From assembly GCF_017877055.1 (NCBI RefSeq), contig NZ_JAGIPG010000003.1, positions 248,001 to 312,000 of the forward strand: DNA of 64,000 nt, written 5' to 3'. The translations under genes were made by a program, and so were the position numbers. This document shows positions 16,044 through 25,007 of the stretch, in pieces. Under the pieces are notes generated by a model. The model was not told the DNA's origin, made no database searches, and saw only the letters and a list, made by a program, of their open reading frames with translations. This stretch comes from Neorhizobium galegae. GTDB lineage: Bacteria; Pseudomonadota; Alphaproteobacteria; Rhizobiales; Rhizobiaceae. Each line of letters starts with the position of its first letter. The first letter of the stretch is position 1.

Positions 16044-17483
16044 TCACTGCGCCGCGTCCAGCCCGTCGACGGAGAGTGGTATCGGCGGCATGACGTCGTC
16101 CGGGATGGGATTGACGAAGGGATTGCCATCGAGCCGGTCCCGAAGATCCGCCTTGGCCGCTTCGACGAGCGCCGGATTGCGGATGAGTTCGATGGCGGTG
16201 CCCGCCATGACCTTTGCGGCATGCGCCATGCCCTTGTGGGCGGCGGGCAACTTGCCCTGGGCGACGAGCTGCCAGGAATGGCCGGGCGTACCGATCGCGT
16301 AGGTCGCTCCGCGCATCTGAACGGTCGGCACCACCCAGCTCACGCTGCCGACATCGGTCGATCCGACCATCGATCCATCGCCTGCATAGAGCGGAACAAT
16401 GAGATCGCAGAGCGGTTCGTCCTTCTTCGGTCTGAGCTGGAAGCGGGCGTATGACGAGGCGATCTCCTCCGGCGTGAAGGTTGCCTGGAACTTCCGGGCG
16501 GTCGCCTTGTCGGCTTCGTCGAATACAGGGGCACCCAGGCGCTCGAGCTGCGCATGCATGCATTCCTCCAGCGGCTCGTTGCCCATCAGGTTGGCATCGC
16601 CGGATATGATTTCCTGCCTCATGGTCGTTTCGGTCATCCAGGCGGCGCCTTCGGCTACGCGCTTTACCCGGGCGACGAGCGAAAGAAGCTCGGGAAGCGT
16701 TCTCGCCCGCACGAGATAACGAACGGTGGCGTTGGCCTGGACCACATTCGGGGCCGAACCGCCCGCATCGGTAATCGCGTAATGAATACGGGCGGTCGTC
16801 GGCATGTGTTCGCGCAGAAAGTTCACGCCGACATTCATCAACTCCACCGCATCGAGTGCGCTGCGTCCGAGATGGGGCGTCGCCGCGGCATGCGAGGCGC
16901 GGCCGGAGAAATGAAAGTTCATCTCGCTGCAGGCAAGCGAGATCGGGTTGTTGACGCCGCTGAAGGCCGCGGGGTGCCACGAAATGGCGATGTCGACATC
17001 GTCGAAGACGCCGGCACGCACCATGAAACCTTTGGAAGACCCGCCTTCCTCCGCCGGGCAGCCGTAATAGCGGACGCGCCCCTTCAATCCGTGGGCAGCG
17101 AGATAGTCCTTCACCGCGGCGGCGGCCAGCATCGAGCCGGCTCCGAGAAGGTTGTGACCGCAGCCATGGCCGTGGCCGTCGGCAACGACTGGCCGCTGTT
17201 CGGCGACGCCCGCTTCCTGGCTGAGGCCCGGGAGCGCGTCATATTCCCCGAGAATGGCGATGACCGGACCAGCCTCGCCGGCCTCTCCCATGACGGCGGT
17301 CGGAATGCCGGCAATGTTGCGCTCGATCCTGAAGCCCTCGGCCTCGAGAAGCCGCAAATGTTCGGCTGAGGAACGGAACTCCTCGTAATTGATCTCCGGC
17401 GTGCCCCAGACGCGGTCGCTGAGATCAAAAAAGGCAGCGCTTTTTTCGTCGACGATTGTCCAGATGGATTGGGAATTCTGCAT
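16044..17483 (-). CDS. M20 family amidohydrolase (AbgB-like)
   Basis: 479-residue binuclear zinc amidohydrolase. The M20D motifs are ILGEYDALPGL at 77-87, HGHGCGHN at 104-111 (zinc ligands Cys108 and His110), catalytic EE at 145-146 and SGRASHAA near 200. Its length and the HGHGCGHNLLGAGS segment fit the p-aminobenzoyl-glutamate hydrolase B / indole-acetyl-amino-acid hydrolase group, which cleaves an amide between an acyl or aryl group and an amino acid. There is no signal peptide. It sits between two transaminase genes (18 and 42 base gaps), so it probably liberates an amino compound that the transaminases then consume. The true acyl group is unknown. Confidence 0.88.
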   Translation of the reverse strand: MQNSQSIWTIVDEKSAAFFDLSDRVWGTPEINYEEFRSSAEHLRLLEAEGFRIERNIAGIPTAVMGEAGEAGPVIAILGEYDALPGLSQEAGVAEQRPVVADGHGHGCGHNLLGAGSMLAAAAVKDYLAAHGLKGRVRYYGCPAEEGGSSKGFMVRAGVFDDVDIAISWHPAAFSGVNNPISLACSEMNFHFSGRASHAAATPHLGRSALDAVELMNVGVNFLREHMPTTARIHYAITDAGGSAPNVVQANATVRYLVRARTLPELLSLVARVKRVAEGAAWMTETTMRQEIISGDANLMGNEPLEECMHAQLERLGAPVFDEADKATARKFQATFTPEEIASSYARFQLRPKKDEPLCDLIVPLYAGDGSMVGSTDVGSVSWVVPTVQMRGATYAIGTPGHSWQLVAQGKLPAAHKGMAHAAKVMAGTAIELIRNPALVEAAKADLRDRLDGNPFVNPIPDDVMPPIPLSVDGLDAAQ

Positions 17484-17501
17484 CGCGTCCTCGTTTCCTG
17501 A

Positions 17502-18707
17502 TCAGTGCAGGCCTCTTAGAACCGGCGTCAGCCGTTCCAGCACCCAGTCTATCTGCCCGCGCTCGATCACCAGCGGAGGTGCAAGGCGAATGGTGTGATC
17601 ATGCGTCTCCTTGGCGAGGATGCCCGACTGGCGGAGTAGCTCGCAGTAACGGCGGGCACCGCCGGCCTGCGGATGCAGTTCCACGGCGAGCATCAGCCCG
17701 CGCCCGCGCACGTCCCGAATGAAGTCGCTGCGAATGTCCTTCAGCCCCCGAAGGAAGTAATCGCCCTGCTCGGCGGCATTCTCGATCATGCCTTCGTCGG
17801 TCAGTGCCTTCAGCGCCGCCCGTGCGACGGCACAGGCGAGCGGGTTGCCGCCGAAGGTCGAGCCGTGCTGCCCGGGTTTCAGCGTGCCCAGCACCTCGTT
17901 GTTGGAAAGCACGGCGGAGACGGGATAGAAACCGCCCGACAATGCCTTGCCAACCAGTGTCACGTCCGCCTCGATCGCCTCATGTTCTTCTGCAAGCAGC
18001 TTGCCGGTGCGTCCGAGGCCGGTCTGGATTTCGTCCAGGATCAGCATGACATTGTTTGCCGTGCAGAGTTCGCGGACCCTTGCGAAATAGCCCGCCGGTG
18101 GGATCAGCACGCCCGCCTCGCCCTGGATCGGCTCAACCAGGAAGGCGACCGTGTTTTCGTTGATCGCCCCCTCGAATGCCTCGACATCGCCGAACGGCAC
18201 AACCCGGAAACCGGGCAGGAAGGGGCCGAAATTCTTGCGTGCCATCTCGTCGGTGCTGAAGCTGATGATGCCGAGCGTCCGGCCGTGGAAATTGTTGGAG
18301 CAGACGATGATTTCCGCCTGTTCCTCGGGGATGTTCTTGACCTCGTAACCCCACTTGCGCACGGATTTGACGGCGGTTTCGACGGCTTCGGCGCCGCTGT
18401 TCATCGGAAGCACCCTGTGCGATTTCGTCAGAGCCGCGAGCTCCCCGTAAAACAGCGCGAGCTGGTCGTTGCGGAATGCCCGGGAGGTCAGCGTCAGCTT
18501 GCCTGCCTGCTCCACCATCGCGGCCAGGATCTTGGGGTGGCAATGTCCCTGGTTGACGGCGGAATAGGCGGACAGGCAGTCGAGATAGCGATTTCCGTCC
18601 GTATCCCAGACATAGACGCCGGCGCCTCGCGCCAGAACCACGTCGAGCGGCTTGTAGTTGTTTGCGCCGAACCGGCTTTCGATCGCGACGAACTCTTCCG
18701 TCAACAT
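17502..18707 (-). CDS. rocD: Ornithine--oxo-acid aminotransferase
   Basis: 401-residue class III transaminase closely resembling ornithine delta-aminotransferase. It has [19 protein letters not shown] near the start, [12 protein letters not shown], the [15 protein letters not shown] phosphate loop, [12 protein letters not shown] at 225-236, and LYS254 in [16 protein letters not shown] as the PLP lysine. It converts ornithine and 2-oxoglutarate to glutamate semialdehyde and glutamate in the cytoplasm. RBS AGGAGAA precedes the ATG. The gene follows the ABC transporter ATPase by 50 bases in the same operon, which suggests the imported compound yields ornithine or a close homologue. Confidence 0.9.
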   Translation of the reverse strand: MLTEEFVAIESRFGANNYKPLDVVLARGAGVYVWDTDGNRYLDCLSAYSAVNQGHCHPKILAAMVEQAGKLTLTSRAFRNDQLALFYGELAALTKSHRVLPMNSGAEAVETAVKSVRKWGYEVKNIPEEQAEIIVCSNNFHGRTLGIISFSTDEMARKNFGPFLPGFRVVPFGDVEAFEGAINENTVAFLVEPIQGEAGVLIPPAGYFARVRELCTANNVMLILDEIQTGLGRTGKLLAEEHEAIEADVTLVGKALSGGFYPVSAVLSNNEVLGTLKPGQHGSTFGGNPLACAVARAALKALTDEGMIENAAEQGDYFLRGLKDIRSDFIRDVRGRGLMLAVELHPQAGGARRYCELLRQSGILAKETHDHTIRLAPPLVIERGQIDWVLERLTPVLRGLH

Positions 18708-18757
18708 CGTGGATTTCTCCTGCCCAGAGAAGCGTTACTCATCGAATTTTGACCTCG

Positions 18758-20365
18758 TTACGCCGCGACGCCGAGGGTCGGCGTCGCCTCGAGCAGAGCC
18801 TGCGTATAGGGGTGCTGCGGGTGGTCCAGGATTTGGCCGACGCTGCCTTCCTCGACGACCAGGCCCTGCTGCATGACGACGATCCGGTCGGCGACGCGGG
18901 AGACGGCGCCGAGATCGTGCGAAATGAAAAGGCAAGCGAAGCCGTGGTTTTCCTGCAGTTTGCGGAAGAGATCGAGTACCTGCTTCTGGATGGTCATGTC
19001 GAGCGCCGAGACGGGCTCGTCTGCGACGACGAAGGCGGGATTGCGGATGACCGCACGCGCGATCGCCACGCGCTGCCTCTGCCCTCCGGACAGGGCATGC
19101 GGATAACGATCGCCAAGTCCGGCAAGGCCGACTTCGTTGAGGATGTCACTCACCCGCTCGGCCTTTTCCGGGCCGCTGAGTTTCGGGCCATGTACGAGCG
19201 GCTCGCCGACGATTTCCGCAATCTTCTGCCGCGGGTCGAGGGACGAATAGGGATCCTGGAAGACGAGCTGGCACTGCAGGCGATAATCACGGGCAGCGGC
19301 CCGGTCGGCGGATGCCATCGGGCGCCCGCGAAACAGGATGTCTCCGCCCGACAATGGCAGCAGGCCCAGCATTGCCCGTCCGAGCGTGGTCTTGCCGGAA
19401 CCGGAACCGCCCACAACGGCGACGACTTCGCCGGGGCGCACGCCAAGCGAAACACCCCTCACAGCAAGCTTCTTTTCCGCCGCGCTGAACATATTGCCGG
19501 CGCCCGAGAAGGTCACCTCGACACCGCGGGCCTCGATGAGCGGCTCCGCTTGGGCGGGTGGCGTGCGGCCGTGGTCACGTTTCGGCAGGGCGTCGATCAG
19601 CGCGCGCGTATATTGCTCCTTCGGCCGATGCAGAACCTCCTCGACCGGACCTGATTCTATCAGTCTGCCCCGCTCCAGAACGAAGACCTTCTTCGCGTAT
19701 TGGGCGACGAGACCGAGATTGTGGGTGATCAACAGAACCGAGGTGCCGAAGGTGCGCGTCAGATCGACCATGACCTCCATGACCTCGCGCTGGGTCAGCG
19801 TATCGAGCGCCGTCGTCGGTTCGTCGGCGATCAACAGCTTCGGCCGAAGCAGCATGACCGAGGCGAGCATGATGCGCTGGCGCATGCCGCCCGAGAACTG
19901 ATGCGGGAACGCGGCGAGGCAGGCTTCGGGGTTCGGGATTTTCACCCGTTCCAGCATCTCGGACGTACGCGCGCGCGCCGCCTCGACGCCCAGCTTCTCA
20001 TGCAGCTGCAGCCCCTCGACCAGCTGTGCGCCGATCGTCATCGCCGGATTGAGCGATACCATCGGCTCCTGGAAGACCATGCCGATCTCGGCGCCGCGAA
20101 CTTTGCGGATCTCGCCGCCTGTCATCTTCAGGACGTCATTGCCTTCGAACAGGATCTTTCCTGAGACGGGCATGATTGCCTTGGGGAGCAGCCGCATGGC
20201 TGCGCGTGCGGCGACCGTCTTGCCGCTGCCGCTTTCGCCGACCAGCGCGGCGATGCTGCCCGCCTCGACATCGAACGACACGTCATGGAGGATCGGGTGC
20301 CCGTTCGAGGTCGTGACGCGGAGATCGCAAACGTCGAGCAATGGCCGGGAAGTCTCTGGATTCAT
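18758..20365 (-). CDS. Peptide-class ABC transporter, fused double ATP-binding protein
   Basis: 535-residue fusion of DppD-like and DppF-like ATPases. The first domain has Walker [14 protein letters not shown] near 39 and signature FSGGMRQRIMLA. The second has Walker [14 protein letters not shown] near 318, signature LSGGQRQRVAIARA, Walker B FVVADEPVSALD and switch FISHDLGAVS. Both end in the HPYTQALL-type oligopeptide-binding C-terminal segment. The ATG at 20365 overlaps the last base of the permease stop (TGATG). It energises the two permeases upstream for import of a peptide-like or amide-containing compound. Confidence 0.93.
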   Translation of the reverse strand: MNPETSRPLLDVCDLRVTTSNGHPILHDVSFDVEAGSIAALVGESGSGKTVAARAAMRLLPKAIMPVSGKILFEGNDVLKMTGGEIRKVRGAEIGMVFQEPMVSLNPAMTIGAQLVEGLQLHEKLGVEAARARTSEMLERVKIPNPEACLAAFPHQFSGGMRQRIMLASVMLLRPKLLIADEPTTALDTLTQREVMEVMVDLTRTFGTSVLLITHNLGLVAQYAKKVFVLERGRLIESGPVEEVLHRPKEQYTRALIDALPKRDHGRTPPAQAEPLIEARGVEVTFSGAGNMFSAAEKKLAVRGVSLGVRPGEVVAVVGGSGSGKTTLGRAMLGLLPLSGGDILFRGRPMASADRAAARDYRLQCQLVFQDPYSSLDPRQKIAEIVGEPLVHGPKLSGPEKAERVSDILNEVGLAGLGDRYPHALSGGQRQRVAIARAVIRNPAFVVADEPVSALDMTIQKQVLDLFRKLQENHGFACLFISHDLGAVSRVADRIVVMQQGLVVEEGSVGQILDHPQHPYTQALLEATPTLGVAA

Positions 20366-21180
20366 CACCGTTGCTCCATTCTCGGGTCGAAATGGTCCCG
20401 CAGCGCATCTCCGAGCAAATTGATGCCGAGCAGCGTCATCGAGATGCAGATGCCGGGGGCGAGCCCGAGCCACGGGGCCTTTTCGATATAGGTCCGCGCC
20501 GCAGATAGCATGTTGCCCCAGGTCGGCGCCGGCGGAGGCACCCCGAGGCCGAGGAAGCTCAGGCCGCTTTCCGCCAGCACCACCCAGCCGAACATCGAGG
20601 TAGCGAGCACCACGATCGGCGCGGTGCAATTGGGCAGGACATGGCGAAACATGGTGGCGAATTCGGAATTGCCGATGACGCGCGACGCCTCGACATATTC
20701 CCGCTCTCTGGCCGACAGTACGCTTGCCCGCACAACACGCAGCACGGAGGGGGAGTAGGCAATCCCGAGCGCCAGGATGATGCCGTATTTGTTGGGGCCG
20801 GAAATCACCATGAGGCCGAGCGCCAGCAGGGTGCCGGGAAAGGCGAGGAGCGCGTCGCTGAAGACCATCAGGATCCGGTCGACCAGCCCTCGCGTGTAGC
20901 CTGCGATCAGGCCGGTAATCGTGCCGACCGTGATCGCGAAAGCAACCGTCAGGACGGCGACCGTCATGCTCTGCACCGCCCCGGCCATCAGGCGGGAGAC
21001 GACATCGCGGCCGAATTCGTCGGTGCCGAGCCAGAATTGCGCCGATGGCGGTTTCAGCTTGGCAACGAGCTTGATCGCCGCCGGCTCGTGGGGCGTCCAG
21101 AACAGAGCCAGCAGGGCCATGCCACCGATGAAAATCAGCAGGGCCGAGCCGATGAGGAGGTTTGCGGGCTGCCTGATCAT
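20365..21180 (-). CDS. Peptide-class ABC transporter permease (DppC type)
   Basis: 271-residue permease. It has an N-terminal helix (LLIGSALLIFIGGMALLALFW), the DppC hallmark FWLGTDEFGRDVVSRLM near 52, then further helices. Its EAA loop is EYVEASRVIGNSEFATMFRHVLPN, and it ends ISMTLLGINLLGDALRDHFDPR. The ATG at 21180 overlaps the upstream permease stop by 4 bases, and its own stop overlaps the ATPase start by one base, so stoichiometric synthesis is likely. Confidence 0.92.
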   Translation of the reverse strand: MIRQPANLLIGSALLIFIGGMALLALFWTPHEPAAIKLVAKLKPPSAQFWLGTDEFGRDVVSRLMAGAVQSMTVAVLTVAFAITVGTITGLIAGYTRGLVDRILMVFSDALLAFPGTLLALGLMVISGPNKYGIILALGIAYSPSVLRVVRASVLSAREREYVEASRVIGNSEFATMFRHVLPNCTAPIVVLATSMFGWVVLAESGLSFLGLGVPPPAPTWGNMLSAARTYIEKAPWLGLAPGICISMTLLGINLLGDALRDHFDPRMEQR

Positions 21181-22130
21181 GAGGCGGCGACCCGCGGATC
21201 GAACAGCGGATAACACAGATCGACGATCAGATTGACGATCACGTAGATCAAGGCCGTGAACAACAGACATCCCTGTACCACCGGATAGTCGCGAGCGAAG
21301 ATCGCATCGACGAGAAGGCGCCCGAGGCCGGGCAAGGTGAAGACGGTTTCCAGGACCGCGATGCCACCTAGGAGCCCGCCGAGGACCAGCCCGATCATCG
21401 TCCAGGTCGGAGCGAAGGCATTGGGCAGCACGTGGCGAAGCAGGACCTTGCGTTCCGAAAGACCTTTGGCGCGGGCATGCATGACATATTCCAGCCGCAG
21501 GATCTCGATGGCGCTGGCGCGCATCATGCGGGTGAGCACGCCGACCTCGATCAGCATCAACGTCACGACCGGCAGGATGATGTAGGTGATGGCGGTCCAG
21601 GGCTTTTCGGTGAACGGCACATAACCGACGACCGGCAGCCATCCGAGCTTCAATCCGAAGACCAGCAGAAGGACGAGGCCGAGCCAGAAGCTGGGAACCG
21701 ACATCAGCAGCGTCGAGGCGGCGACGATGGTGACATCCACATGCTCGTTCTGCCGCCATGCAGCCACGAGGCCCGCCGGAACCGCGATCAGCGTCGCGAG
21801 CGCTACGGCGACCAGTACGATTGTGGCGCTGACCTGGAAGCGGTCGAACATCAGGGGCAGGACGGGCGCGCCGTTGGAGATGGAGTGACCGAGATCGCCC
21901 CGCAGGACATTGCCGAGCCAATAAAGAAACTGCACTGCCACCGGCCGATCAAGACCGAGATTGGCGCGCAGACTGGCAAGCTCGTCCGGGCTGGCGTTAT
22001 CGCCGAGGATCAACTGGGCCGGGTCGCCGGGGATCATCCGTACCAGGAAGAACACCATAACGGCCACGATCAGCAGCGTCGGAAGCGTCCATAACAGACG
22101 CTTCGCGACATATTTCGAAAGGGCGTGCAT
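21177..22130 (-). CDS. Peptide-class ABC transporter permease (DppB type)
   Basis: 317-residue permease. It starts MHALSKYVAKRLLWTLPTLL, with the first helix followed by the DppB motif MIPGDPAQLILGDNASPDEL and LNLGLDRPVAVQFLYWLG-like segment. The EAA loop is YVMHARAKGLSERKVLLRHVLPNAF, and it ends with VIVNLIVDLCYPLFDPRV. It lies 3 bases after the binding-protein gene and overlaps the next permease gene by 4 bases. Confidence 0.92.
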   Translation of the reverse strand: MHALSKYVAKRLLWTLPTLLIVAVMVFFLVRMIPGDPAQLILGDNASPDELASLRANLGLDRPVAVQFLYWLGNVLRGDLGHSISNGAPVLPLMFDRFQVSATIVLVAVALATLIAVPAGLVAAWRQNEHVDVTIVAASTLLMSVPSFWLGLVLLLVFGLKLGWLPVVGYVPFTEKPWTAITYIILPVVTLMLIEVGVLTRMMRASAIEILRLEYVMHARAKGLSERKVLLRHVLPNAFAPTWTMIGLVLGGLLGGIAVLETVFTLPGLGRLLVDAIFARDYPVVQGCLLFTALIYVIVNLIVDLCYPLFDPRVAAS

Positions 22131-22133
22131 CAG

Positions 22134-23705
22134 CTATTTCCCTTGTGCGAAGGAAACGCCCCACATGCGTGGATAACCGACCGGCCATGTCTTGTATCCT
22201 TCCACATTGGCGCGCACGGCGCCAATGCGAGTGCCGGAATAGAGCGGGATCAACGGGACGTCGGCGCGGATCATGCCTTCCAGCTTGTCGAACAGGGCCT
22301 GCCGCTCCTTGGCGTCGCCGATCGTTGTGCTCGCGGCGATCAGCTTCAGGCCTTCCGGATTGTCCCACACCTTGTTCGGGCTCTTGTCCTTGCTGCCGCT
22401 GACCATGTCGTAGGAGAGCGAGGGATCGAGGCGCGCGGAGTAGGTGAACGACATGGCGGAGTAGTTGCCGGCCGTGTAACGGTCGAGCAGCGTCGCCCAG
22501 TCGAGCGTCTCGATCTCGATAGCGATGCCGGCTTCCTGCGCCATCGCCTGGACGAGAACCGCGGCATCGAAGAGCGACGGATAAAACTTCGTCGCCAGCC
22601 ATTTGATCGGCTGGCCCTTGTAACCCGCATCCGCCAGCAGCTTCTTCGCCTCGTCGAGATTGCGGCCGGGGATTTCCTTCTGCAGCTTGCCGGAATAGGG
22701 GCTCGGGACCGGGATGACCGAGAGGTTCGCCGGCGACTGGCCGGTCGTCAAGGCTTCCGAGATCTGCGCGATATCGAGGGAAAGCAGCAGCGCCCTGCGG
22801 ATACGGACGTCCTTCAGCAGCGGATCGCGGGTCTGAAAAAGAAGACCGGTCAGGCCCATGCTGGCGACCTTGTCCACCTTCAGCTTGTCGCTGCCGGAGA
22901 GTTCCTCGACATCGGCGTTGTTGACGTCGCTCAGCACGTCGATGTCTCCGGAATAGAGCGCTGCCTTGGCCGCAGCATCGTCCGGAATGACCATGAAGCG
23001 TACGCCCGCGATCGTCGGCGTCTTGTCACCGACATAGCCGGTCCGCTCACCGCCGGGCGAGACGTAGTTGGGATTGGCGGCGAGCTGCACATACTGGCCG
23101 CTGCGCCATTCCTGCAGCATGAAGGGACCGGTGCCGACAGGCTTCACCCACTTGCCTTGGGCATCGAACGAGCTTCTGTGGTAGATGCCCGTGCCGCCGC
23201 AGTCGGTGCGCGCAATGGTGGCGAGGAAGAGGGCGGTCGGCTTCTCCAGCGTGAAGACGACGGTTGCGGCATCCGGCGCCGCCACGTTGGTGACATTGGC
23301 AACGCCGGACCCAGTCACGTCCTTCAGGCACCGCCAGGCGGTCTTGGGATCAACGTAGCGCTGCCAGGAAGCCAGGACATCGGCGGAGGTCAGCGGCTCG
23401 CCATTGCTGAACTTCAGCCCGTCCCGCAGCTTGAACGTATAGGTCTTGCCATCGGGGGAAACGTCGACCGACTTTGCCAACAGCGGCGCGATCGAGGCGT
23501 CGTCCTTGTACCCGACGAGGCCTTCGACCATGTGCAGGACGATGGCGTCGCTATTGGCATCGCGGTTGACGCCGGGATCGGTCGAGCGGATGTCCGCATT
23601 GATGCGCACCCGCATCGTCTTGTCCTGCCCCATGGCCGTGCCCGCGACAGTCGTGGCCAGCAGCGCGACCGCCGCCGTCGTCTTCAACAGACTTTGCATT
23701 TTCAT
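22134..23705 (-). CDS. Peptide-class ABC transporter substrate-binding protein (family 5)
   Basis: 523-residue periplasmic protein. A Sec signal peptide (MKMQSLLKTTAAVALLATTV, cleavage near AMGQD) precedes a family 5 binding fold: IRSTDPGVNRDANSDAIV, LAKSVDVSPDGKTYTFKLRDG, SADVLASWQRYVDP and the C-terminal TYSARLDPSLSYDM. The class binds di- and oligopeptides, opines, nickel or heme, and rhizobia also use it for amino-acid conjugates and oligosaccharides. Its genetic partners (C45 and M20 hydrolases, ornithine transaminase) favour an N-acyl or peptide-like ligand. RBS GGGAG-like sequence lies directly upstream; the C45 gene precedes it by 37 bases. Confidence 0.92.
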   Translation of the reverse strand: MKMQSLLKTTAAVALLATTVAGTAMGQDKTMRVRINADIRSTDPGVNRDANSDAIVLHMVEGLVGYKDDASIAPLLAKSVDVSPDGKTYTFKLRDGLKFSNGEPLTSADVLASWQRYVDPKTAWRCLKDVTGSGVANVTNVAAPDAATVVFTLEKPTALFLATIARTDCGGTGIYHRSSFDAQGKWVKPVGTGPFMLQEWRSGQYVQLAANPNYVSPGGERTGYVGDKTPTIAGVRFMVIPDDAAAKAALYSGDIDVLSDVNNADVEELSGSDKLKVDKVASMGLTGLLFQTRDPLLKDVRIRRALLLSLDIAQISEALTTGQSPANLSVIPVPSPYSGKLQKEIPGRNLDEAKKLLADAGYKGQPIKWLATKFYPSLFDAAVLVQAMAQEAGIAIEIETLDWATLLDRYTAGNYSAMSFTYSARLDPSLSYDMVSGSKDKSPNKVWDNPEGLKLIAASTTIGDAKERQALFDKLEGMIRADVPLIPLYSGTRIGAVRANVEGYKTWPVGYPRMWGVSFAQGK

Positions 23706-23742
23706 TGGAGGCTCCCGTATTTGTTCCCTTATTGATTTTTGG

Positions 23743-24903
23743 TTAGGCCGCGTTCGTTTGAGCCTTGCGGGGCTCTTCGACGGGCCTGATCCTCATGTCG
23801 AGGCTGTAATTCCAGAAGTGCGCCCCAAGCGCCGGCAGCAATGCGACCTCCATGCGGCCTTCGCCTGGCACCATGACAATCATGGCGACTGTTGCGGACT
23901 GATTGTTGGACAGCGATTTGCGCGGCGGGCGGCAGACCGACCAGGGACTTTCGAACGTATCGGAAAGTGCGGTCTTGACGGTGTCCACCGTGACCTTGCC
24001 GACATGTGGTTCGATCAGCTGGCGGACGCGCAGGTCACGGTAGAGCGAGTCCGGCATGTTGACGACGCCCCTGTCGAGCAGCTTTGACAGCGCAACTTGG
24101 CTCTGGAAATGGTTGGCATGCACCAGCACTCCGTTTTCCGGGTGAACCAGAAACGTTTCGTCGGGCGCACATTCAAAATCGATTGCGACGCCATGGGCGT
24201 GGCCGATCATCATGTTGTTCGACGCCGACTTGCGGGTTCCGTAAACCGCCTGCATCGACATCGCCAGATGGTCCTGTTCCAGAACCTTGCGGCGGATGAT
24301 GGCGAGCGGCACGCCGAGTTCCCGGTAGTCCCGGTCGGTTTCGAGGTAGTTGCCGCTGATCGAGATGCCGGCGGAGTTGAAGCCCGTACGCGCAAGGCCG
24401 CCGGCTTCGGTGAAGGTGATGATATCGGGCCCGTCGCTGCGCCTGATCTTGAGCACGATCGCCGTTTCGGCGCATTCAGCCTTCCAGTCCCAATTCTGGG
24501 CGTGGATGAAGACGTTGTCACGCGTGGCGGAGGGCATGACGAAAACGCCGGTGCAGCCATCCGACTGGATGAAGTCTGCCTGGCCCTTTTCCCGGCGACG
24601 CGCCAGCTTGAGGATTTCGGTGCGTGCATTGAGCAGCAGGATTGCAGCCAGATCGGTGTTCACGGCACTGGCGATGCCGCGCATCTCCTCGATATACTGA
24701 GGACCGTAATCCTCGATCGCGCTGGCGAAACGCTCGATCATCGCCGCCAGGTCGCTGTCTTTCAGGCCGGAGGAATGGAGCTGGTCCTTGTAGTGCCCGA
24801 TGCCCTTGAGGATACGCTCTGCGGCCTGTTCGCCATATTGTTGGCCGCGCTCGAATGGCGTACCAGAAATCTCGATCAGCGGGCAGGGAAGAGGCAAGGT
24901 CAT
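23743..24903 (-). CDS. C45 family autoproteolytic acyltransferase/hydrolase
   Basis: 386-residue Ntn-hydrolase of the acyl-CoA:6-aminopenicillanate acyltransferase-like (C45) family. Family traits visible are SGTPFERGQQYGEQ near 13-26, LLLNARTEIL near 89, and the predicted autocleavage site and nucleophile at CYS117 in QSDGCTGVF, followed by HAQNWDWK, FTEAGGLARTGFNSAGISISG and VHANHF. Such enzymes cleave to alpha and beta chains and then hydrolyse or transfer acyl groups on amines. Bacterial members lacking beta-lactam genes are mostly uncharacterised. It is the first gene of the operon, divergent from the GntR gene at 25008. A cytoplasmic de-acylation step on the imported compound is inferred. 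Confidence 0.82.
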   Translation of the reverse strand: MTLPLPCPLIEISGTPFERGQQYGEQAAERILKGIGHYKDQLHSSGLKDSDLAAMIERFASAIEDYGPQYIEEMRGIASAVNTDLAAILLLNARTEILKLARRREKGQADFIQSDGCTGVFVMPSATRDNVFIHAQNWDWKAECAETAIVLKIRRSDGPDIITFTEAGGLARTGFNSAGISISGNYLETDRDYRELGVPLAIIRRKVLEQDHLAMSMQAVYGTRKSASNNMMIGHAHGVAIDFECAPDETFLVHPENGVLVHANHFQSQVALSKLLDRGVVNMPDSLYRDLRVRQLIEPHVGKVTVDTVKTALSDTFESPWSVCRPPRKSLSNNQSATVAMIVMVPGEGRMEVALLPALGAHFWNYSLDMRIRPVEEPRKAQTNAA

Positions 24904-24963
24904 GATGACGTGTTCCAGATGCTGTATGGCGGCAGGCAGAACGGTTGCCTTCGCCTAAAAAGT

Positions 24964-24982
24964 ATTTCATATAACAAAAACC
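24964..24982. promoter_or_regulatory. Candidate operator, copy 1 of a 19-bp repeated motif
   Basis: ATTTCATATAACAAAAACC lies in the 104-base region between the divergent C45 hydrolase (start 24903) and GntR (start 25008) genes. A variant, ATTTTGTAAGATAAAAACC, occurs at 25884-25902 directly after the GntR stop codon; 13 of 19 bases agree and all but one of the six differences are transitions. AT-rich imperfect dyads of this type are plausible targets for the neighbouring regulator. The surrounding AT-rich stretch probably also holds the promoters. Confidence 0.4.
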
Positions 24983-25007
24983 AAAAAATTGGGAAAGGCA
25001 AGCGGAA

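Noticed and set aside
22125..23735. Plus-strand 536-codon open frame
   Set aside because: It mirrors the binding-protein gene in high-GC DNA. Its translation is Arg- and Asp-rich with no fold pattern, whereas the minus strand has a signal peptide and family 5 motifs.
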